39,727 bases of DNA from Acidobacteriota bacterium (GCA_003224085.1 QHYK01000089.1:1-39727); one strand, 5' to 3'. Counted from the stretch's first letter, positions 25,196-36,847 are shown. Made by a program: numbers and translations. The notes: generated by a model not told the origin, from the letters alone.

Positions 25196-26104
25196 TTAGC
25201 TCGCGGCCGCCATACTGGGCTCAGAAGGTTTCCGTTCACGAATCAACCCGATCAGCGCTTGCGCCGCGCGCGGCAGACTGCGGTCGCGCCGGTAAATCAG
25301 CCCAAGTTCGCGCCAAAGGTCCACGCCCTCGACGTTCAGCAGCTTCACTTCCCCGGCTTTCACGTAGTCCTTCGCGAAGCTCTCGCTGATGAACGACACC
25401 CCGGCATCGGCCACCACAAATCGTTTGATCATGCCGACGCTCGGCAACTCCATCGCCACGTGAATCCGCGAGCGGTATGGCCGGAACAGCTTGTCCAGAA
25501 CTTGACGTGTATAGCCTGTGCGCGGAAAAATCAGCGGCTGACTCGCCACTTCTCCGAGCGTAATCTTCAAGCGATGCGCCAGCGGATTCCGCGTGCTGAC
25601 CATAAACCGCAAGCGGTCCTTGTAAATGCTGTGCACTTTCAGGTTGGGAGACTTCACCGGCAGCGTGACGATTCCCAAATCTACCGACCCGTCCTCTACG
25701 CGCTGCAAAATTTTATGACTGAAATTCCGGTAAATGCTGATGTGTACCCGCGGGTAGCGCTGCTGAAATTCCGCAAAAATATCCGGAAGCAAATAGAGGC
25801 ATGTGGCCTCGTTCGCACCGAAAACCACTGGCCCTTGCACCACGTCTCCGCGGTCGGCAACCAGCTGAATCGATTCATCCCGCAGCCGCAGCAACTTTTC
25901 CGCATACTCGAAAAGCACTTCTCCGGCCGGGGTCAACTCTACCGATTTCGCCGAGCGGTCGAGCAGCCTGGTCTTGTACGCCTGCTCCAGTTGGCGAATT
26001 TGCGCACTCACAGCGGATTGCGAGCGGAACACCTTCTGCCCCGCGCGCGAGAAACTCTTCAGCTTGGCCACATAGACGAAGGTCGTGAGTTGGTCGAAGT
26101 CCAT
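25196..26104 (-). CDS. LysR-family transcriptional regulator
   Basis: The 302-residue protein opens with a LysR winged helix-turn-helix (MDFDQLTTFVYVAKLKSFSRAG, then SQSAVSAQIRQLE). The periplasmic-binding-protein-like effector domain (residues about 90-295) includes the segments VVFGANEATCLYLLPDIFAEFQ and SVDLGIVTLP. ATG at 26104 is the family-typical start; an upstream extension of the frame is not conserved-looking. The gene follows gltB by 66 bases on the same strand, and in Bacillus the LysR protein GltC controls glutamate synthase genes. A GltC-like role is therefore plausible but not proven; CysB/CysL-like roles are also possible. A TTATAAT-like box in the gap (about 26121-26127) may give it its own promoter. 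Confidence 0.88.
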   Translation of the reverse strand: MDFDQLTTFVYVAKLKSFSRAGQKVFRSQSAVSAQIRQLEQAYKTRLLDRSAKSVELTPAGEVLFEYAEKLLRLRDESIQLVADRGDVVQGPVVFGANEATCLYLLPDIFAEFQQRYPRVHISIYRNFSHKILQRVEDGSVDLGIVTLPVKSPNLKVHSIYKDRLRFMVSTRNPLAHRLKITLGEVASQPLIFPRTGYTRQVLDKLFRPYRSRIHVAMELPSVGMIKRFVVADAGVSFISESFAKDYVKAGEVKLLNVEGVDLWRELGLIYRRDRSLPRAAQALIGLIRERKPSEPSMAAAS

Positions 26105-26169
26105 AGTTGGTTTGCCAGATAAGATTATAAGGGAATCTTCTCTTCCGGCCGTAAGTATTATCCTCTCTT

Positions 26170-29100
26170 TCAGGCTGGTATGGCCGTTCGCGAAATTGGC
26201 ACAGCCGGCGGCGCCTGGAAAACCTGCCGGCGCCGCAGGAACCGAGCGAGAACGGGTTTCCACGTCGCTTCCACGGATCCCTGAAAATGCACCGGCTGAA
26301 CGCGCATCAGCGGCAGCGCGCCGCGGCGAGCCAGCAGGCGTTCTGCGCGCGGGCTGCGCGTATGATGAACGTGCTCTTCAAGCGCCTGCCGCAGCCACGC
26401 GTCTTCCTGCGGTTCGATGTCTTCGAGAGTCACAAACTCGCGGTGCAACTTTCCTTCCGCTTCCCCGCGCAGAACGTAAGCCAAGCCACCTGTCATGCCG
26501 GAACCGAAATTCAGTCCCAGCGGCCCAAGAATGATGGCCACGCCTCCGGTCATGTACTCGCACCCGTGCTGACCGAGCCCTTCAACAACCGCAAACGCGC
26601 CACTGTTGCGCACCGCAAAGCGTTCACCGGCGCGGCCCGCAATAAAAAGCTGGCCCGACGTCGCGCCATAAAGCACGGTGTTCCCCGCGAGAACGTCGCC
26701 GCGACGCGAAGCCGCCTGCCCCGCGGTGATGGCAATCGTTCCGCCGGACAATCCCTTCCCGACATAATCGTTCGCTTCGCCGTTGAGCTTGACCGTGACA
26801 CCCTCGGCCAGGAAAGCTCCAAAACTCTGTCCCGCGGCGCCGCGAAATTCCTGGCTGATCGCGTCATCGCCAACGCGGCCATTTTTCTTTCGCCGCATCA
26901 ATTCTCCGCTCAGGCCTGCGCCCACGCTGCGGTCCGAATTCTGAATCGCTCGCGGCACGCTCTGCATGGCGAGCGTGGCATCGAAATGAATCGAATCTTC
27001 GAGCGCGGTCACGTGCAAGCCTGGTTCTTGCTGTGGATCCACGCGGTTGGACGGCGAAATCGGCACCACCAGGAACGGATCCATTCCCGACCGTGCCCCA
27101 AGCCTGTCGTACCAGCCCGTAAGCTCCCGCAGCGAGCGCACGCCAAGCTGCGCCAGCCGATGGCGCACTTCTTGCGCGAGCGCTTGGAAATAGGAAATCA
27201 CCATTTCCGGCTTGCCTTGGAACCGCGCTCGGAATTTCTCGTCTTGCGTAGCGATTCCCACTGGGCACGTGTTCAGATGGCACTGCCGCGCCATCACGCA
27301 TCCAATGGCCAGCAGCGACGCAGTGCCGAAGCCGAACTCATCGGCTCCCAGAATCGCCGCAAGCACAATGTCCCGCGCAAATTTCAGGCCTCCGTCCACA
27401 CGGAGAGAGAGGCGTGAACGGAGGCCCGCGCGAACCAGTGTGTCATGGGTTTCGCGCAATCCGATTTCCCAGGGGAGCCCCGTGTTTTTGATGGAAGTAA
27501 GCGGCGAGGAACCTGTGCCGCCGTTGTGCCCGCTAATGGTGATGACATCCGCGCCGGCTTTCGCAACTCCCGCCGCAATGATGCCCACGCCGGCACCCGA
27601 AACGAGTTTCACGCCGATGCGCGCCCGGGGATTCACGGCACGCAAATCGTGAATTAACTGCGCAAGATCTTCGATGCTGTAAATATCGTGATGCGGGGGA
27701 GGCGAAATCAGCGGCGTTCCCGGAGTCGCGTGTCGGATGCGCGCAATGTATTCGCTGACTTTTTTCGCCGGTAACTGGCCACCCTCGCCCGGCTTCGACC
27801 CTTGCGCAATCTTGATTTCGAGCTCCTCGGCGTGCACCAGGTAGTCGGTTGTGACTCCGAACCGGGCCGAAGCCACCTGCTTGATCTTGTTCGCGGCGGC
27901 CGGTTCGTAACGATACGTGTCGGGGTCTTCCCCGCCCTCGCCGGTATTGCTGCGCCCGCCAAGCTCGTTCATCGCCAGCGCCAAAGTGCGATGCGCTTCC
28001 GGACTCAGCGAACCGAGGGACATCGCCTGCGTGCTGAACCGCTTTACGATCGCTTCCACTGGCTCGACTTCGTCCAACGGAATGGCCGTCTCCGGAGTGG
28101 TTTCGAGCAGGTCGCGCAGAAAAATCGTTCCTTGGCTTTCTGCTAATTCCTCGAAAACGGAATATTGCTTGGCGCTGGGGGCCTTGACGAACGCATGCAG
28201 TCTCCGCACAACTTCGGGCGAAGTGGCATGAAGCTCCGCTCCCTTCCGGAACCGGTAAAGCCCGGCGTCGTTCAGCTCCTCGGCTTCCGACGCGAACGCG
28301 GCTTTGTGCATCTTCAGGTAGTCGCCAAGCAGCTCGTCCAGCGATTTCTGGCCCGGATAATCGGAGCCATCTTCGAAGAATTGCTCGCAGAGGTCTTGCG
28401 AAAGGCCAACGATCTCAAACAGGTGGCTGTTGCGGTAGCTTGCCAGCGTCGAAACTCCCATGCGCGCCAGCACTTTGCGCAGGCCCGCATGGATGGCCAT
28501 GCGGGCCTTTTCTGCGCCACCAGGCTCAAGAGACTCCGCAAACTCGTCGGCCAAATACGGCACCACCGCGCTCGCCCCCGCGGCCACTAGCAATGCGACG
28601 TGGTGCGTGTCAAACACTTGCGCCGACTCGACAATCAACGGCACATCCCACAATCCCTCGCCCACCATCGCTTTCCACACTGCCGCCGTTGCCAGCAGGG
28701 CCGGAAGCGGCGCGCGCCCCGCGGAAATCCCGCGATCCGAGAGGAGGAGGAGTCTCGGGGGATCGCTGCTGCTCAGAGGGGTAGTGGACAGCTGAGCAAA
28801 ACTGCAGCGCGCCCCCGGGACTCCCGCGGCGGCAGGGAACGTAAAATCAATGCGGCGGAGGGAACCAAAAATCTCGGTCAACTGCGACAATTGCTCGGGT
28901 GTAAGCAGCGGGCTTGGCAGCGTCACGCCGTGCTTCAAATGAACTTCCAGCGACATCACATGCGTTTCACGCAGTGGATCAATCGGCGGATTGGTTACTT
29001 GAGCAAACCGCTGCTTGCAGTAATCCCACAGAGTCCTCGGTAACGCAGAAAGAAACGCTGGGGGCGCGTCATCTCCCATGCTCCAGTCGGCCTCTTTGCC

Positions 29101-30549
29101 GCGAAGCAGTGCCGAGAAAAGAATCTTGAATTGATCTTCGGTCCAACCCCCCGCACCAGCCACCCGTCTGGCCTCGCTCGGCAGCGTCGGCCGCGAACGG
29201 AACACTTCCGCAAGCTGCCTTTGTGGAACGGCATTTTGCGCTTGCTTAGCTGCCATCCTCTTGAGGACGGCGCGCCACCGCAGGAATTGTCCTGAAACCG
29301 GGTTGGCCAAAATCATTTCGCCGGGGCCAAGCCGCTGCCGCTCGGCTATTTGCGACTCTTCCAAATCCACCAGGCCTGTTTCCGATCCCGCGATGACCAG
29401 TCCATCGTGCGTCAGCGTATAGCGAAGCGGCCGCAGCCCGTTGCGATCCAGCTTCGCACCTACCCACTGACCGTCGGAAAACACCATCGCGGCAGGCCCG
29501 TCCCAGGGCTCGGTTTGCTTTGAAAGAGCACTCAAGGCGCAGCGAACATCGCGCGAGAGCGAAGGATCTTTTTCATACGCCGGCGGCATCATCGCCAGCA
29601 TGGCTTCTTCCGAAGAAAGCCCGTCGAGCAACCGCAACTCGTAACCGTTGTCAAAACTCGCCGAGTCACTGACGTTGTCTTCCAAAATCGAAAACCACGG
29701 CCCGACTTTGAGCCGTTCCTGAATCTGCCGCTCCTTGGCACGCAACCAGCGCCGGTTGGATACGATGGTGTTGATTTCGCCATTGTGCGCCACGTAGCGG
29801 AAAGGCTGCGCGAGATGCCAGGAAGGCTGCGTGTTGGTCGAATACCGCTGATGAAAGACGGCAAAGGTCACGGCAAAGGAAGGATCGCGCAAGTCTTCAT
29901 AAAACTGCGGAAACTGCCAGGGTGTGAGCAGCCCCTTGTAAACGATGGTCCTTGAAGAAAGGGAGCAAAGATAGCAGCGCGGCGGCAGCAACGACTCCGC
30001 GCGCTTCCTCAAAAGCATCAAACTTCTCTCGAATCCGGCTTCCTCAGCGGCTGGTTGAATAGCCTCGACGAAAAATTGCCAAATCTCCGGCATCGTCTCG
30101 AGCGCTTTCCGCCCGAGCGCATTGGTGTTCACAGGAACTCGGCGCCATCCGGTTACCCGCAGATGTTCGCTATCCGCGGCAATATCCATAGCCGCCCGAA
30201 ATTCGGTCGTCGCCGAAGCAGGAAGAAAGGCGAAACCCACGCCAAAATGCTCCGGCAGTTCGATCTTCAGCTCCCGCCCGCGCTCGCGGAAGAACCTATG
30301 TGGCAGCGAGGTCAGCAATCCCGCCCCGTCGCCGCTGGCACCGTCCGCGTCCACGCCGCCGCGGTGCGTCAACCGCTCCAATGCCGCCAGTGAGATTTGA
30401 ATGATTTCATAACTAGGCGCGCCGCCTAAGCGGGTGACAAACCCGGTACCACAGGCATCATGATCGGGGTGGCCCCAATTGGGGTGTCGTCCGCGCACAG
30501 ATCCACCGCGCCAGTTCGGTACGCGAGTTTGGCCTCGACACTGCGACAT
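26170..30549 (-). CDS. gltB: Glutamate synthase large (alpha) subunit
   Basis: A 1459-residue GOGAT alpha chain that transfers the amide of glutamine to 2-oxoglutarate, giving two glutamates. Order of domains: a class II glutamine amidotransferase, where Cys33 in DACGTGFV becomes the N-terminal nucleophile after removal of the first 32 residues; a central domain; the FMN-binding synthase barrel (GEGGEDPDTYRYEP, then ISGHNGGTGSSPLTSIKN); the 3Fe-4S cysteines in CVMARQCHLNTCPVGIATQ (about 1080-1095); and the C-terminal GXGXG beta-helix. No gltD lies on either side, so electrons must come from a distant small subunit or from ferredoxin. ATG at 30549 has no clear ribosome binding site. It lies downstream of tldE and upstream of a LysR gene. 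Confidence 0.95.
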   Translation of the reverse strand: MSQCRGQTRVPNWRGGSVRGRHPNWGHPDHDACGTGFVTRLGGAPSYEIIQISLAALERLTHRGGVDADGASGDGAGLLTSLPHRFFRERGRELKIELPEHFGVGFAFLPASATTEFRAAMDIAADSEHLRVTGWRRVPVNTNALGRKALETMPEIWQFFVEAIQPAAEEAGFERSLMLLRKRAESLLPPRCYLCSLSSRTIVYKGLLTPWQFPQFYEDLRDPSFAVTFAVFHQRYSTNTQPSWHLAQPFRYVAHNGEINTIVSNRRWLRAKERQIQERLKVGPWFSILEDNVSDSASFDNGYELRLLDGLSSEEAMLAMMPPAYEKDPSLSRDVRCALSALSKQTEPWDGPAAMVFSDGQWVGAKLDRNGLRPLRYTLTHDGLVIAGSETGLVDLEESQIAERQRLGPGEMILANPVSGQFLRWRAVLKRMAAKQAQNAVPQRQLAEVFRSRPTLPSEARRVAGAGGWTEDQFKILFSALLRGKEADWSMGDDAPPAFLSALPRTLWDYCKQRFAQVTNPPIDPLRETHVMSLEVHLKHGVTLPSPLLTPEQLSQLTEIFGSLRRIDFTFPAAAGVPGARCSFAQLSTTPLSSSDPPRLLLLSDRGISAGRAPLPALLATAAVWKAMVGEGLWDVPLIVESAQVFDTHHVALLVAAGASAVVPYLADEFAESLEPGGAEKARMAIHAGLRKVLARMGVSTLASYRNSHLFEIVGLSQDLCEQFFEDGSDYPGQKSLDELLGDYLKMHKAAFASEAEELNDAGLYRFRKGAELHATSPEVVRRLHAFVKAPSAKQYSVFEELAESQGTIFLRDLLETTPETAIPLDEVEPVEAIVKRFSTQAMSLGSLSPEAHRTLALAMNELGGRSNTGEGGEDPDTYRYEPAAANKIKQVASARFGVTTDYLVHAEELEIKIAQGSKPGEGGQLPAKKVSEYIARIRHATPGTPLISPPPHHDIYSIEDLAQLIHDLRAVNPRARIGVKLVSGAGVGIIAAGVAKAGADVITISGHNGGTGSSPLTSIKNTGLPWEIGLRETHDTLVRAGLRSRLSLRVDGGLKFARDIVLAAILGADEFGFGTASLLAIGCVMARQCHLNTCPVGIATQDEKFRARFQGKPEMVISYFQALAQEVRHRLAQLGVRSLRELTGWYDRLGARSGMDPFLVVPISPSNRVDPQQEPGLHVTALEDSIHFDATLAMQSVPRAIQNSDRSVGAGLSGELMRRKKNGRVGDDAISQEFRGAAGQSFGAFLAEGVTVKLNGEANDYVGKGLSGGTIAITAGQAASRRGDVLAGNTVLYGATSGQLFIAGRAGERFAVRNSGAFAVVEGLGQHGCEYMTGGVAIILGPLGLNFGSGMTGGLAYVLRGEAEGKLHREFVTLEDIEPQEDAWLRQALEEHVHHTRSPRAERLLARRGALPLMRVQPVHFQGSVEATWKPVLARFLRRRQVFQAPPAVPISRTAIPA

Positions 30550-30645
30550 ACCAGTTTATTAAACGGGCAGGCCATTTATGTACAACGCAGAATTTCGATT
30601 TGCTGAATTGATTTCTTGGTGGGGTGAGGAAGCAACCCGTAATGG

Positions 30646-32049
30646 TTAAAACTTTGTGACTTCCGAGAAATGGAAATCGCGGACCTTCATCGCCGGCACT
30701 ACCATCTCAAATGATTCTTCTCCCGTCGCACGAATCGAAGGACTCATCAGCTCGACTTTGCCAAGCATTTCGATCAGCGACTGGTTGAAGCGCAAATTCC
30801 TTACCGCGCCCGTAACCCGCCCATTTTCAACAAGAAACAAGCCGTCGCGGGTCATTCCGGTCATCACTTTTTCGTACGGATCCACTTCGCGAATGTACCA
30901 CAGCCGGGTGACCAGCAGGCCTCGGTTTGTGGAAGCTACCATCTTCTCGACTGAGGAATCCCCGCCGCTCAAGACCAGGTTCATCGGCGCTTCCCCGTAC
31001 TCATTGGGCAGCGCGAACCCGTGCCCGGTTGGCTTCCTGCGCGCCATCTTGGCCGACGCCCGCGAATACACCAGGTTCTTGGGCACCCCGCGATCCACCA
31101 GCAACACCTTTTGCCGCGGCATGCCCTCGCCGTCAAACGGCGCTCCCTTTTGCAGCGGATGATACACGTCATCGCCGATGTTGATGTTCTTGCCGAAAAG
31201 CTGCTTCCCCATGCGGTTATTTAAGCAGGAGCGCTTGTCTTGCACCGCGGTCGCGGCAAAGTCGTAGAACATAAATCCGACGAGATCGAGAACCGCCGCC
31301 GGCTCCAGAGTCACCGTGTAACGTCCCGGGGCCAGCTCCTGGGTTTTCACGGCAAGGTGCGCTTTCCGGCTCGCCCTTTCGGCGAGTTTCTGTGGATAAA
31401 TCTCTCGCACATCGGCCGAATCCGCTTTGGCCCAACTCGCTGCGGGGTCTTCCTGCATGGTGACGGAAAATTGCGAATGCGTTTCGCAGTATGTCGCGAA
31501 CAGGCCACGCGAATTCCCCACCGCCGTCTGGCTCTGCCCGCTTGAAAAAATTCCCGCCGCCATTTGTCTTTTCCTGGCGGCAAGATCGCAAGCGAGCCGG
31601 ACCGCTCGCGCGCGATCTTCTGGAGTGAGCGCAGCCGTCCCACGGATGAACCGCCTCACCGCACGATAGCGTTGCTTCCCCGGCATGGGCAGCAGTCGCG
31701 GATCTGGGGGCTCGCTGTGCGCCAGCGAGAGCGAAGCTTCAATGGCCGCGCGCAGCGAATCCTCGTCCAACCGATTCGTGGTTGCCCGCGCGGTGCGGCC
31801 GCCGGTCGCGGTGCGAATCGAAACCGTCACGCCATGCTCAAAAACGTTCTGGTGAATGCCATTGTTCGCAAAGCGGGTCAGCGCATCCGCCACTTCATCC
31901 ACATGCACTTCCGTCTCCGGCGCGCCCGCGGATTTCGCCAGCCGCAACACCGTTTCAATGATGCCTCGCAGTTCGCGCGGAGACCGAAGCTCCGCGCGCT
32001 CCGTCTTCTTTCCGCCCATATTTATTCTCGCCCTGGGTGCGACGGTCAT
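30646..32049 (-). CDS. pmbA: TldE/PmbA-family peptidase subunit
   Basis: About 467 residues of the TldD/PmbA fold: AGAPETEVHVDEVADALTRFANNGIHQNVFE at the start of the first domain, LEPAAVLDLVGFMFYDF in the middle and a C-terminal beta domain (VTGAVRNLRFNQS). TldE lacks the zinc motif and pairs with TldD to make a channel protease for unfolded peptides. In some bacteria the complex matures ribosomally made peptides or degrades CcdA; neither is seen here. ATG at 32049 overlaps the tldD stop as ATGA, implying coupled translation. A second ATG at 32019 (MGGKKTER) is an alternative with an AGGGCGAG upstream. Confidence 0.88.
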   Translation of the reverse strand: MTVAPRARINMGGKKTERAELRSPRELRGIIETVLRLAKSAGAPETEVHVDEVADALTRFANNGIHQNVFEHGVTVSIRTATGGRTARATTNRLDEDSLRAAIEASLSLAHSEPPDPRLLPMPGKQRYRAVRRFIRGTAALTPEDRARAVRLACDLAARKRQMAAGIFSSGQSQTAVGNSRGLFATYCETHSQFSVTMQEDPAASWAKADSADVREIYPQKLAERASRKAHLAVKTQELAPGRYTVTLEPAAVLDLVGFMFYDFAATAVQDKRSCLNNRMGKQLFGKNINIGDDVYHPLQKGAPFDGEGMPRQKVLLVDRGVPKNLVYSRASAKMARRKPTGHGFALPNEYGEAPMNLVLSGGDSSVEKMVASTNRGLLVTRLWYIREVDPYEKVMTGMTRDGLFLVENGRVTGAVRNLRFNQSLIEMLGKVELMSPSIRATGEESFEMVVPAMKVRDFHFSEVTKF

Positions 32050-33506
32050 TGTTTGGAAAAAGCCGTTCCGATCCTCACGTTGCGAAACCGCGCTGGAGCC
32101 GCGCCGTGCCCCGTTCCCATGGTTTGCATGGGCTGCCCCTTGCCGCAATTTGGCGTGCCCCAAAGCGTCCAATGGTCAAACTTGCAAATGGCGTCACACG
32201 AATTCCAAAACTCGGTGGTGATGCCGCTGTAGCTCGGATTTTTGAGCATCCGCACTATTTTGCCGCCGCGAATCTCCCAGCCGATTTCTGTCGAAAACTG
32301 AAACTGGTATCGCCGGTCATCGATCGACCACGACCGGTTTGTATCCATCAAAATTGCGTCACTCGTGTCCGCAATCAAATCGCCGTAGTCCCACGTGCCG
32401 GGCAGCAAGCTCACATTCGTCATGCGAATGATCGGCAAGCGATTCCAACTTTCCGTGCGCATCGTTCCCGACGACCGCTCCAGCCCAATCAGGTGCGCGG
32501 TCTCTCGACTCGATAGATATCCGCAGAATTTCCCGTCCTTGATAATGGCCGTGCATTGCGCCGGAACGCCCTCGTCATCATAGGCAAACGTCCCCAGCCC
32601 GCGCCCGTGATCCAGCCGCGCGTCGGCCACGACGTTCACGATCCTCGACGCGTATTTCAGCTTGTTAAACTGGTCGAGCGTCAGAAAACTCGTCCCCGCA
32701 AAATTCGCTTCCTGTCCCAGCACGCGGTCCAGCTCAATCGGATGACCAATCGATTCATGGATTTGCAAGCCGAGTTGATTTCCCGCAAGGATCACCGTGC
32801 CGAATTTTTCCGGGCATTGCGCGGCTGCGTGCAGCGCCGCCGCTTCATCCGCAATCACCGGCGCGTGCTTCAACAACTCCAGCGAATCCACCAATTCGTA
32901 CCCTTCCAGCGCGTGCTGCCCGCCAAAGCTATTGGGATAGGAACGCTTCTGGATTTCTCCGCCCTGGAAGGAAGTCGCTCCGATTCCGCACCCGGAAATC
33001 ACTTTTCTCTGATGGATCTGCGAACCGATACTCGACGCAAGCCACGAATCGATCTTGCGAAACTGCATGCTTGTTTCCGTCAGCGTGACGCCTTTTACCT
33101 TGCGCATTTCGCCGTCGGCGGCAAGCAGCAAAGCCAGCTGCGTCTCCAGCGGAATTTCGAAGGGATCTTTCCGGAAAGGGCTCTGCCAGCTATCCACGTA
33201 AGATTTCTCCGGCGCCAGCACCACGTTGCTGCGCTTCGCGAGCGCCGAAGCCTTCGCGATGGAAACCGCCTGCGCCGCGCACGCCGCCACGCCTTCGCGC
33301 GTCAGTCGATCCGTGGACGCAAATCCCCACGCTCCGTTCGCCAGCACGCGAACGCCGATGCCAATCGATTCGCTCTGCGCCAGTGTTCCAACTTGCCCGT
33401 TCTTCGTGGTCAGGTCGCGCTGCCGCAAATGCATCGCGCGCACGTCGCCGTACGAGGCGCCGCGCAATTTCGCCGTATCCAGTGCATTCGTGCAGAGATC
33501 CCACAT
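32046..33506 (-). CDS. tldD: TldD metallopeptidase subunit
   Basis: The 486-residue zinc protease has the HExxxH motif in LQIHESIGHPIELDR (about residue 250) and a downstream Cys in TPNCGKGQP (about residue 449) that is the third zinc ligand in TldD. The N-terminal domain begins with a Tyr/Gln-rich strand set (SYGDVRAMHLRQRDL). Together with TldE it forms the TldD/E heterodimer, which trims short unfolded peptides. The genes overlap by four bases (ATGA). Upstream a strong hairpin separates it from ahcY, so tldD-tldE is probably its own unit. Confidence 0.93.
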   Translation of the reverse strand: MWDLCTNALDTAKLRGASYGDVRAMHLRQRDLTTKNGQVGTLAQSESIGIGVRVLANGAWGFASTDRLTREGVAACAAQAVSIAKASALAKRSNVVLAPEKSYVDSWQSPFRKDPFEIPLETQLALLLAADGEMRKVKGVTLTETSMQFRKIDSWLASSIGSQIHQRKVISGCGIGATSFQGGEIQKRSYPNSFGGQHALEGYELVDSLELLKHAPVIADEAAALHAAAQCPEKFGTVILAGNQLGLQIHESIGHPIELDRVLGQEANFAGTSFLTLDQFNKLKYASRIVNVVADARLDHGRGLGTFAYDDEGVPAQCTAIIKDGKFCGYLSSRETAHLIGLERSSGTMRTESWNRLPIIRMTNVSLLPGTWDYGDLIADTSDAILMDTNRSWSIDDRRYQFQFSTEIGWEIRGGKIVRMLKNPSYSGITTEFWNSCDAICKFDHWTLWGTPNCGKGQPMQTMGTGHGAAPARFRNVRIGTAFSKQ

Positions 33507-33543
33507 GCTCGTTTTTTCAGAGAAAAGAGAAACTCACCCACAG

Positions 33544-33582
33544 AAAAGTTTAGGGCGCCCCGACCCGGTCGCGACGCCCTAA
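33544..33582 (-). terminator. Intrinsic terminator after ahcY
   Basis: TTAGGGCG (33550-33557) and CGCCCTAA (33575-33582) are perfect reverse complements. An inner GACC/GGTC pairing strengthens the stem. On the minus strand the stem is followed by ACTTTTC. It lies between the ahcY stop at 33625 and the tldD start at 33506, the right place to end the metK-ahcY transcript. Confidence 0.7.
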
Positions 33583-33624
33583 GAAGATAGCACGATTCCA
33601 AAACGAGTTTGGCGCGGCGGAATT

Positions 33625-34980
<1,356 letters not shown>

Positions 34981-35008
34981 TTAAACTCTGGAATTCTTCT
35001 TTTTTTTT

Positions 35009-35036
35009 GACTCTTGGATCTTGAACTCTTGAACCC
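35009..35036. repeat. Short degenerate tandem repeats in metK-ahcY spacer
   Basis: CTCTTGGAT, CTTGAA and CTCTTGAA words repeat in tandem, next to a run of nine T at 35000-35008. The layout recalls the tandem GTCAC words in dnaE2. It lies in the leader of ahcY. Confidence 0.5.
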
Positions 35037-35064
35037 TCGGTGCCGCCTATCCGCTCGTTGCTCA

Positions 35065-35099
35065 GTCTTCTGTTGACTCTAAACGGTCAACGGCAGACT
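35065..35099 (-). terminator. Long hairpin directly after metK
   Basis: AGTCTTCTGTTGAC (35065-35078 region) pairs with GTCAACGGCAGACT (35086-35099) over 14 positions with one mismatch and one G-U, around an 8-base loop. It begins six bases after the metK stop. No T-run follows on the minus strand, so it may protect the 3' end or attenuate rather than fully stop transcription into ahcY. Confidence 0.5.
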
Positions 35100-35104
35100 T
35101 CTTG

Positions 35105-36295
35105 CTACCGCCGCGCCGCAACTTCCGCGGCCACAGCCGTATTCAGCCCTGCCGCCTTTCGTAGTGCGTCCGCGCGGTCCGTGCGTTCCCAAGTGAACCC
35201 GGGGCCGCTGCGTCCGAAGTGTCCATACGCCGCCGTGGCCTTATAAATCGGCCGCCGCAAATCCAGCGTTTCGATAATGCCCTTCGGCGTCAGCTTGAAG
35301 TTCTCGCGAATCAGCTCGGTGATTTTTTCTTCCGGAATCATGGCGGTCCCAAAAGTCTCCGCCATCACCGAAACCGGCTCGGCCACCCCGATCGCGTAGG
35401 CCAGCTGCACTTCCGCTTTGCTCGCCAAGCCCGCCGCCACAAGATTCTTCGCAATGTATCGCGCCATGTAGCACGCCGAGCGGTCCACTTTTGACGGATC
35501 CTTGCCGGAAAATGCGCCACCGCCGTGCCGGCTGTACCCGCCGTACGTATCCACAATAATCTTGCGCCCTGTCAGGCCCGCGTCGCCCATGGGCCCGCCA
35601 ATCACAAACCGCCCTGTCGGGTTGATGTGATACTTGGTGTGCGCGTCCAGCATCCGCGCCGGCACGATCGGCCGAATCACATGCTCCATCACTGCCGAGC
35701 GCAACTCCGCGTTGGACACCTTGTCGCTGTGCTGCGTCGAAACCACCACGCAATCCACGCGTGCCGGCCGCCCATCGCGGTATTCAATTGTCACTTGGGA
35801 TTTTCCATCTGGCCGGAGGAAGTCAACGATCTTGGCCTTGCGAACTTCAGAGAGGCGTTGCGTCAAGCGGTGGGCCAGTTGAATGGGCATGGGCATCAGT
35901 TCATCCGTCTCATCGCAGGCAAAGCCAAACATCAGCCCTTGGTCGCCTGCCCCGCCGGTGTCCACGCCCATGGCAATGTCCGGCGACTGCCGCTTCACCG
36001 TGGAGATGATGGCGCACGTGTCGCAATCAAAACCATATTTGGCGCGATCGTAACCCACGCCGCGAATCGTTTCGCGCACCAGCTGGTCGTAATTCACGTG
36101 CGCGGTCGTGGTGATTTCTCCCGCCACTACCGCGAGGCCCGTTGTGACCAGCGTCTCGCACGCCACCCGCCCTTGCGGGTCCTGCCGCATCACTTCATCG
36201 AGCACCACGTCAGAAATCTGGTCGGCAATCTTGTCGGGATGGCCTTCCGTCACGGACTCCGAGGTAAACAAATAATTTCGTAAAGCTTCGCTCAA
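35105..36295 (-). CDS. metK: S-adenosylmethionine synthetase
   Basis: MetK makes S-adenosylmethionine from methionine and ATP. The 396-residue chain has the three usual motifs: [16 protein letters not shown] near residue 14, [16 protein letters not shown] near 115, and the Gly-rich loop [17 protein letters not shown] near 260. Start TTG at 36295 is chosen because AAGGAG stands 8 bases upstream, and it gives the family length. The frame extends to 36352 but runs into repeat-like sequence. ahcY follows after a hairpin. No SAM riboswitch was recognised upstream. Confidence 0.95.
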   Translation of the reverse strand: MSEALRNYLFTSESVTEGHPDKIADQISDVVLDEVMRQDPQGRVACETLVTTGLAVVAGEITTTAHVNYDQLVRETIRGVGYDRAKYGFDCDTCAIISTVKRQSPDIAMGVDTGGAGDQGLMFGFACDETDELMPMPIQLAHRLTQRLSEVRKAKIVDFLRPDGKSQVTIEYRDGRPARVDCVVVSTQHSDKVSNAELRSAVMEHVIRPIVPARMLDAHTKYHINPTGRFVIGGPMGDAGLTGRKIIVDTYGGYSRHGGGAFSGKDPSKVDRSACYMARYIAKNLVAAGLASKAEVQLAYAIGVAEPVSVMAETFGTAMIPEEKITELIRENFKLTPKGIIETLDLRRPIYKATAAYGHFGRSGPGFTWERTDRADALRKAAGLNTAVAAEVAARR

Positions 36296-36847
36296 AACAA
36301 TTTCTCCTTCTTGTTTTTCCAAGGATCCACGGTTTTTCAGGGAGCTTGTCATCCTTGAGGCAAACCACGGGGTTCACCGAAGGATCTCACGACACACCCT
36401 ACTCCGACTTGCACACACCAGTAAAGGAATGGTCATTGCTACCAACCATCCCAAGTTACCATCTGCCCGCGCGCTCCGTCAACGAATTGAATCCTATTGA
36501 ATCCAAATGCCTTAAACCGTCCTTTTCGCACCTCGGACGGCATACGCTTTTGAACGGCCCATACGATTTACGCCTTTGCAGAAATTTTTGCGCCCTTTGC
36601 CGGCCCCATTCCCGGCACCTGGTGAAGCTCTTCGGCCGCTGAATAAGTCTGCTGTGGTCCCACGAGCCAGCAAAAAAAGTGGTCCGCTACAAGACGGCAC
36701 CGACTAGCGAGCCGCGCACAGCAACCGCTCGCAGGGCGGGAGAAGGAATTATGCGGGAATCAACCAGACCTATGCCGACGAGACCAAAAAGCGCAAGAAC
36801 AATTCCCGCGGCAAGTGCTTTTTTTCTTGGTGAGCCCCAAGCTTTAC
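36296..36847. other. Intergenic region upstream of metK with a dispersed-type repeat
   Basis: No gene is recognisable. At 36346-36394 lies a sequence of the type GTCATCC...CACCGAAGGATCT, whose ends are partly complementary (GATCCTT-like against AAGGATC). It resembles a dispersed intergenic repeat common in soil bacteria, judging by memory only. The rest is unremarkable. Part of the region must hold the metK promoter, which I could not place. Confidence 0.5.
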
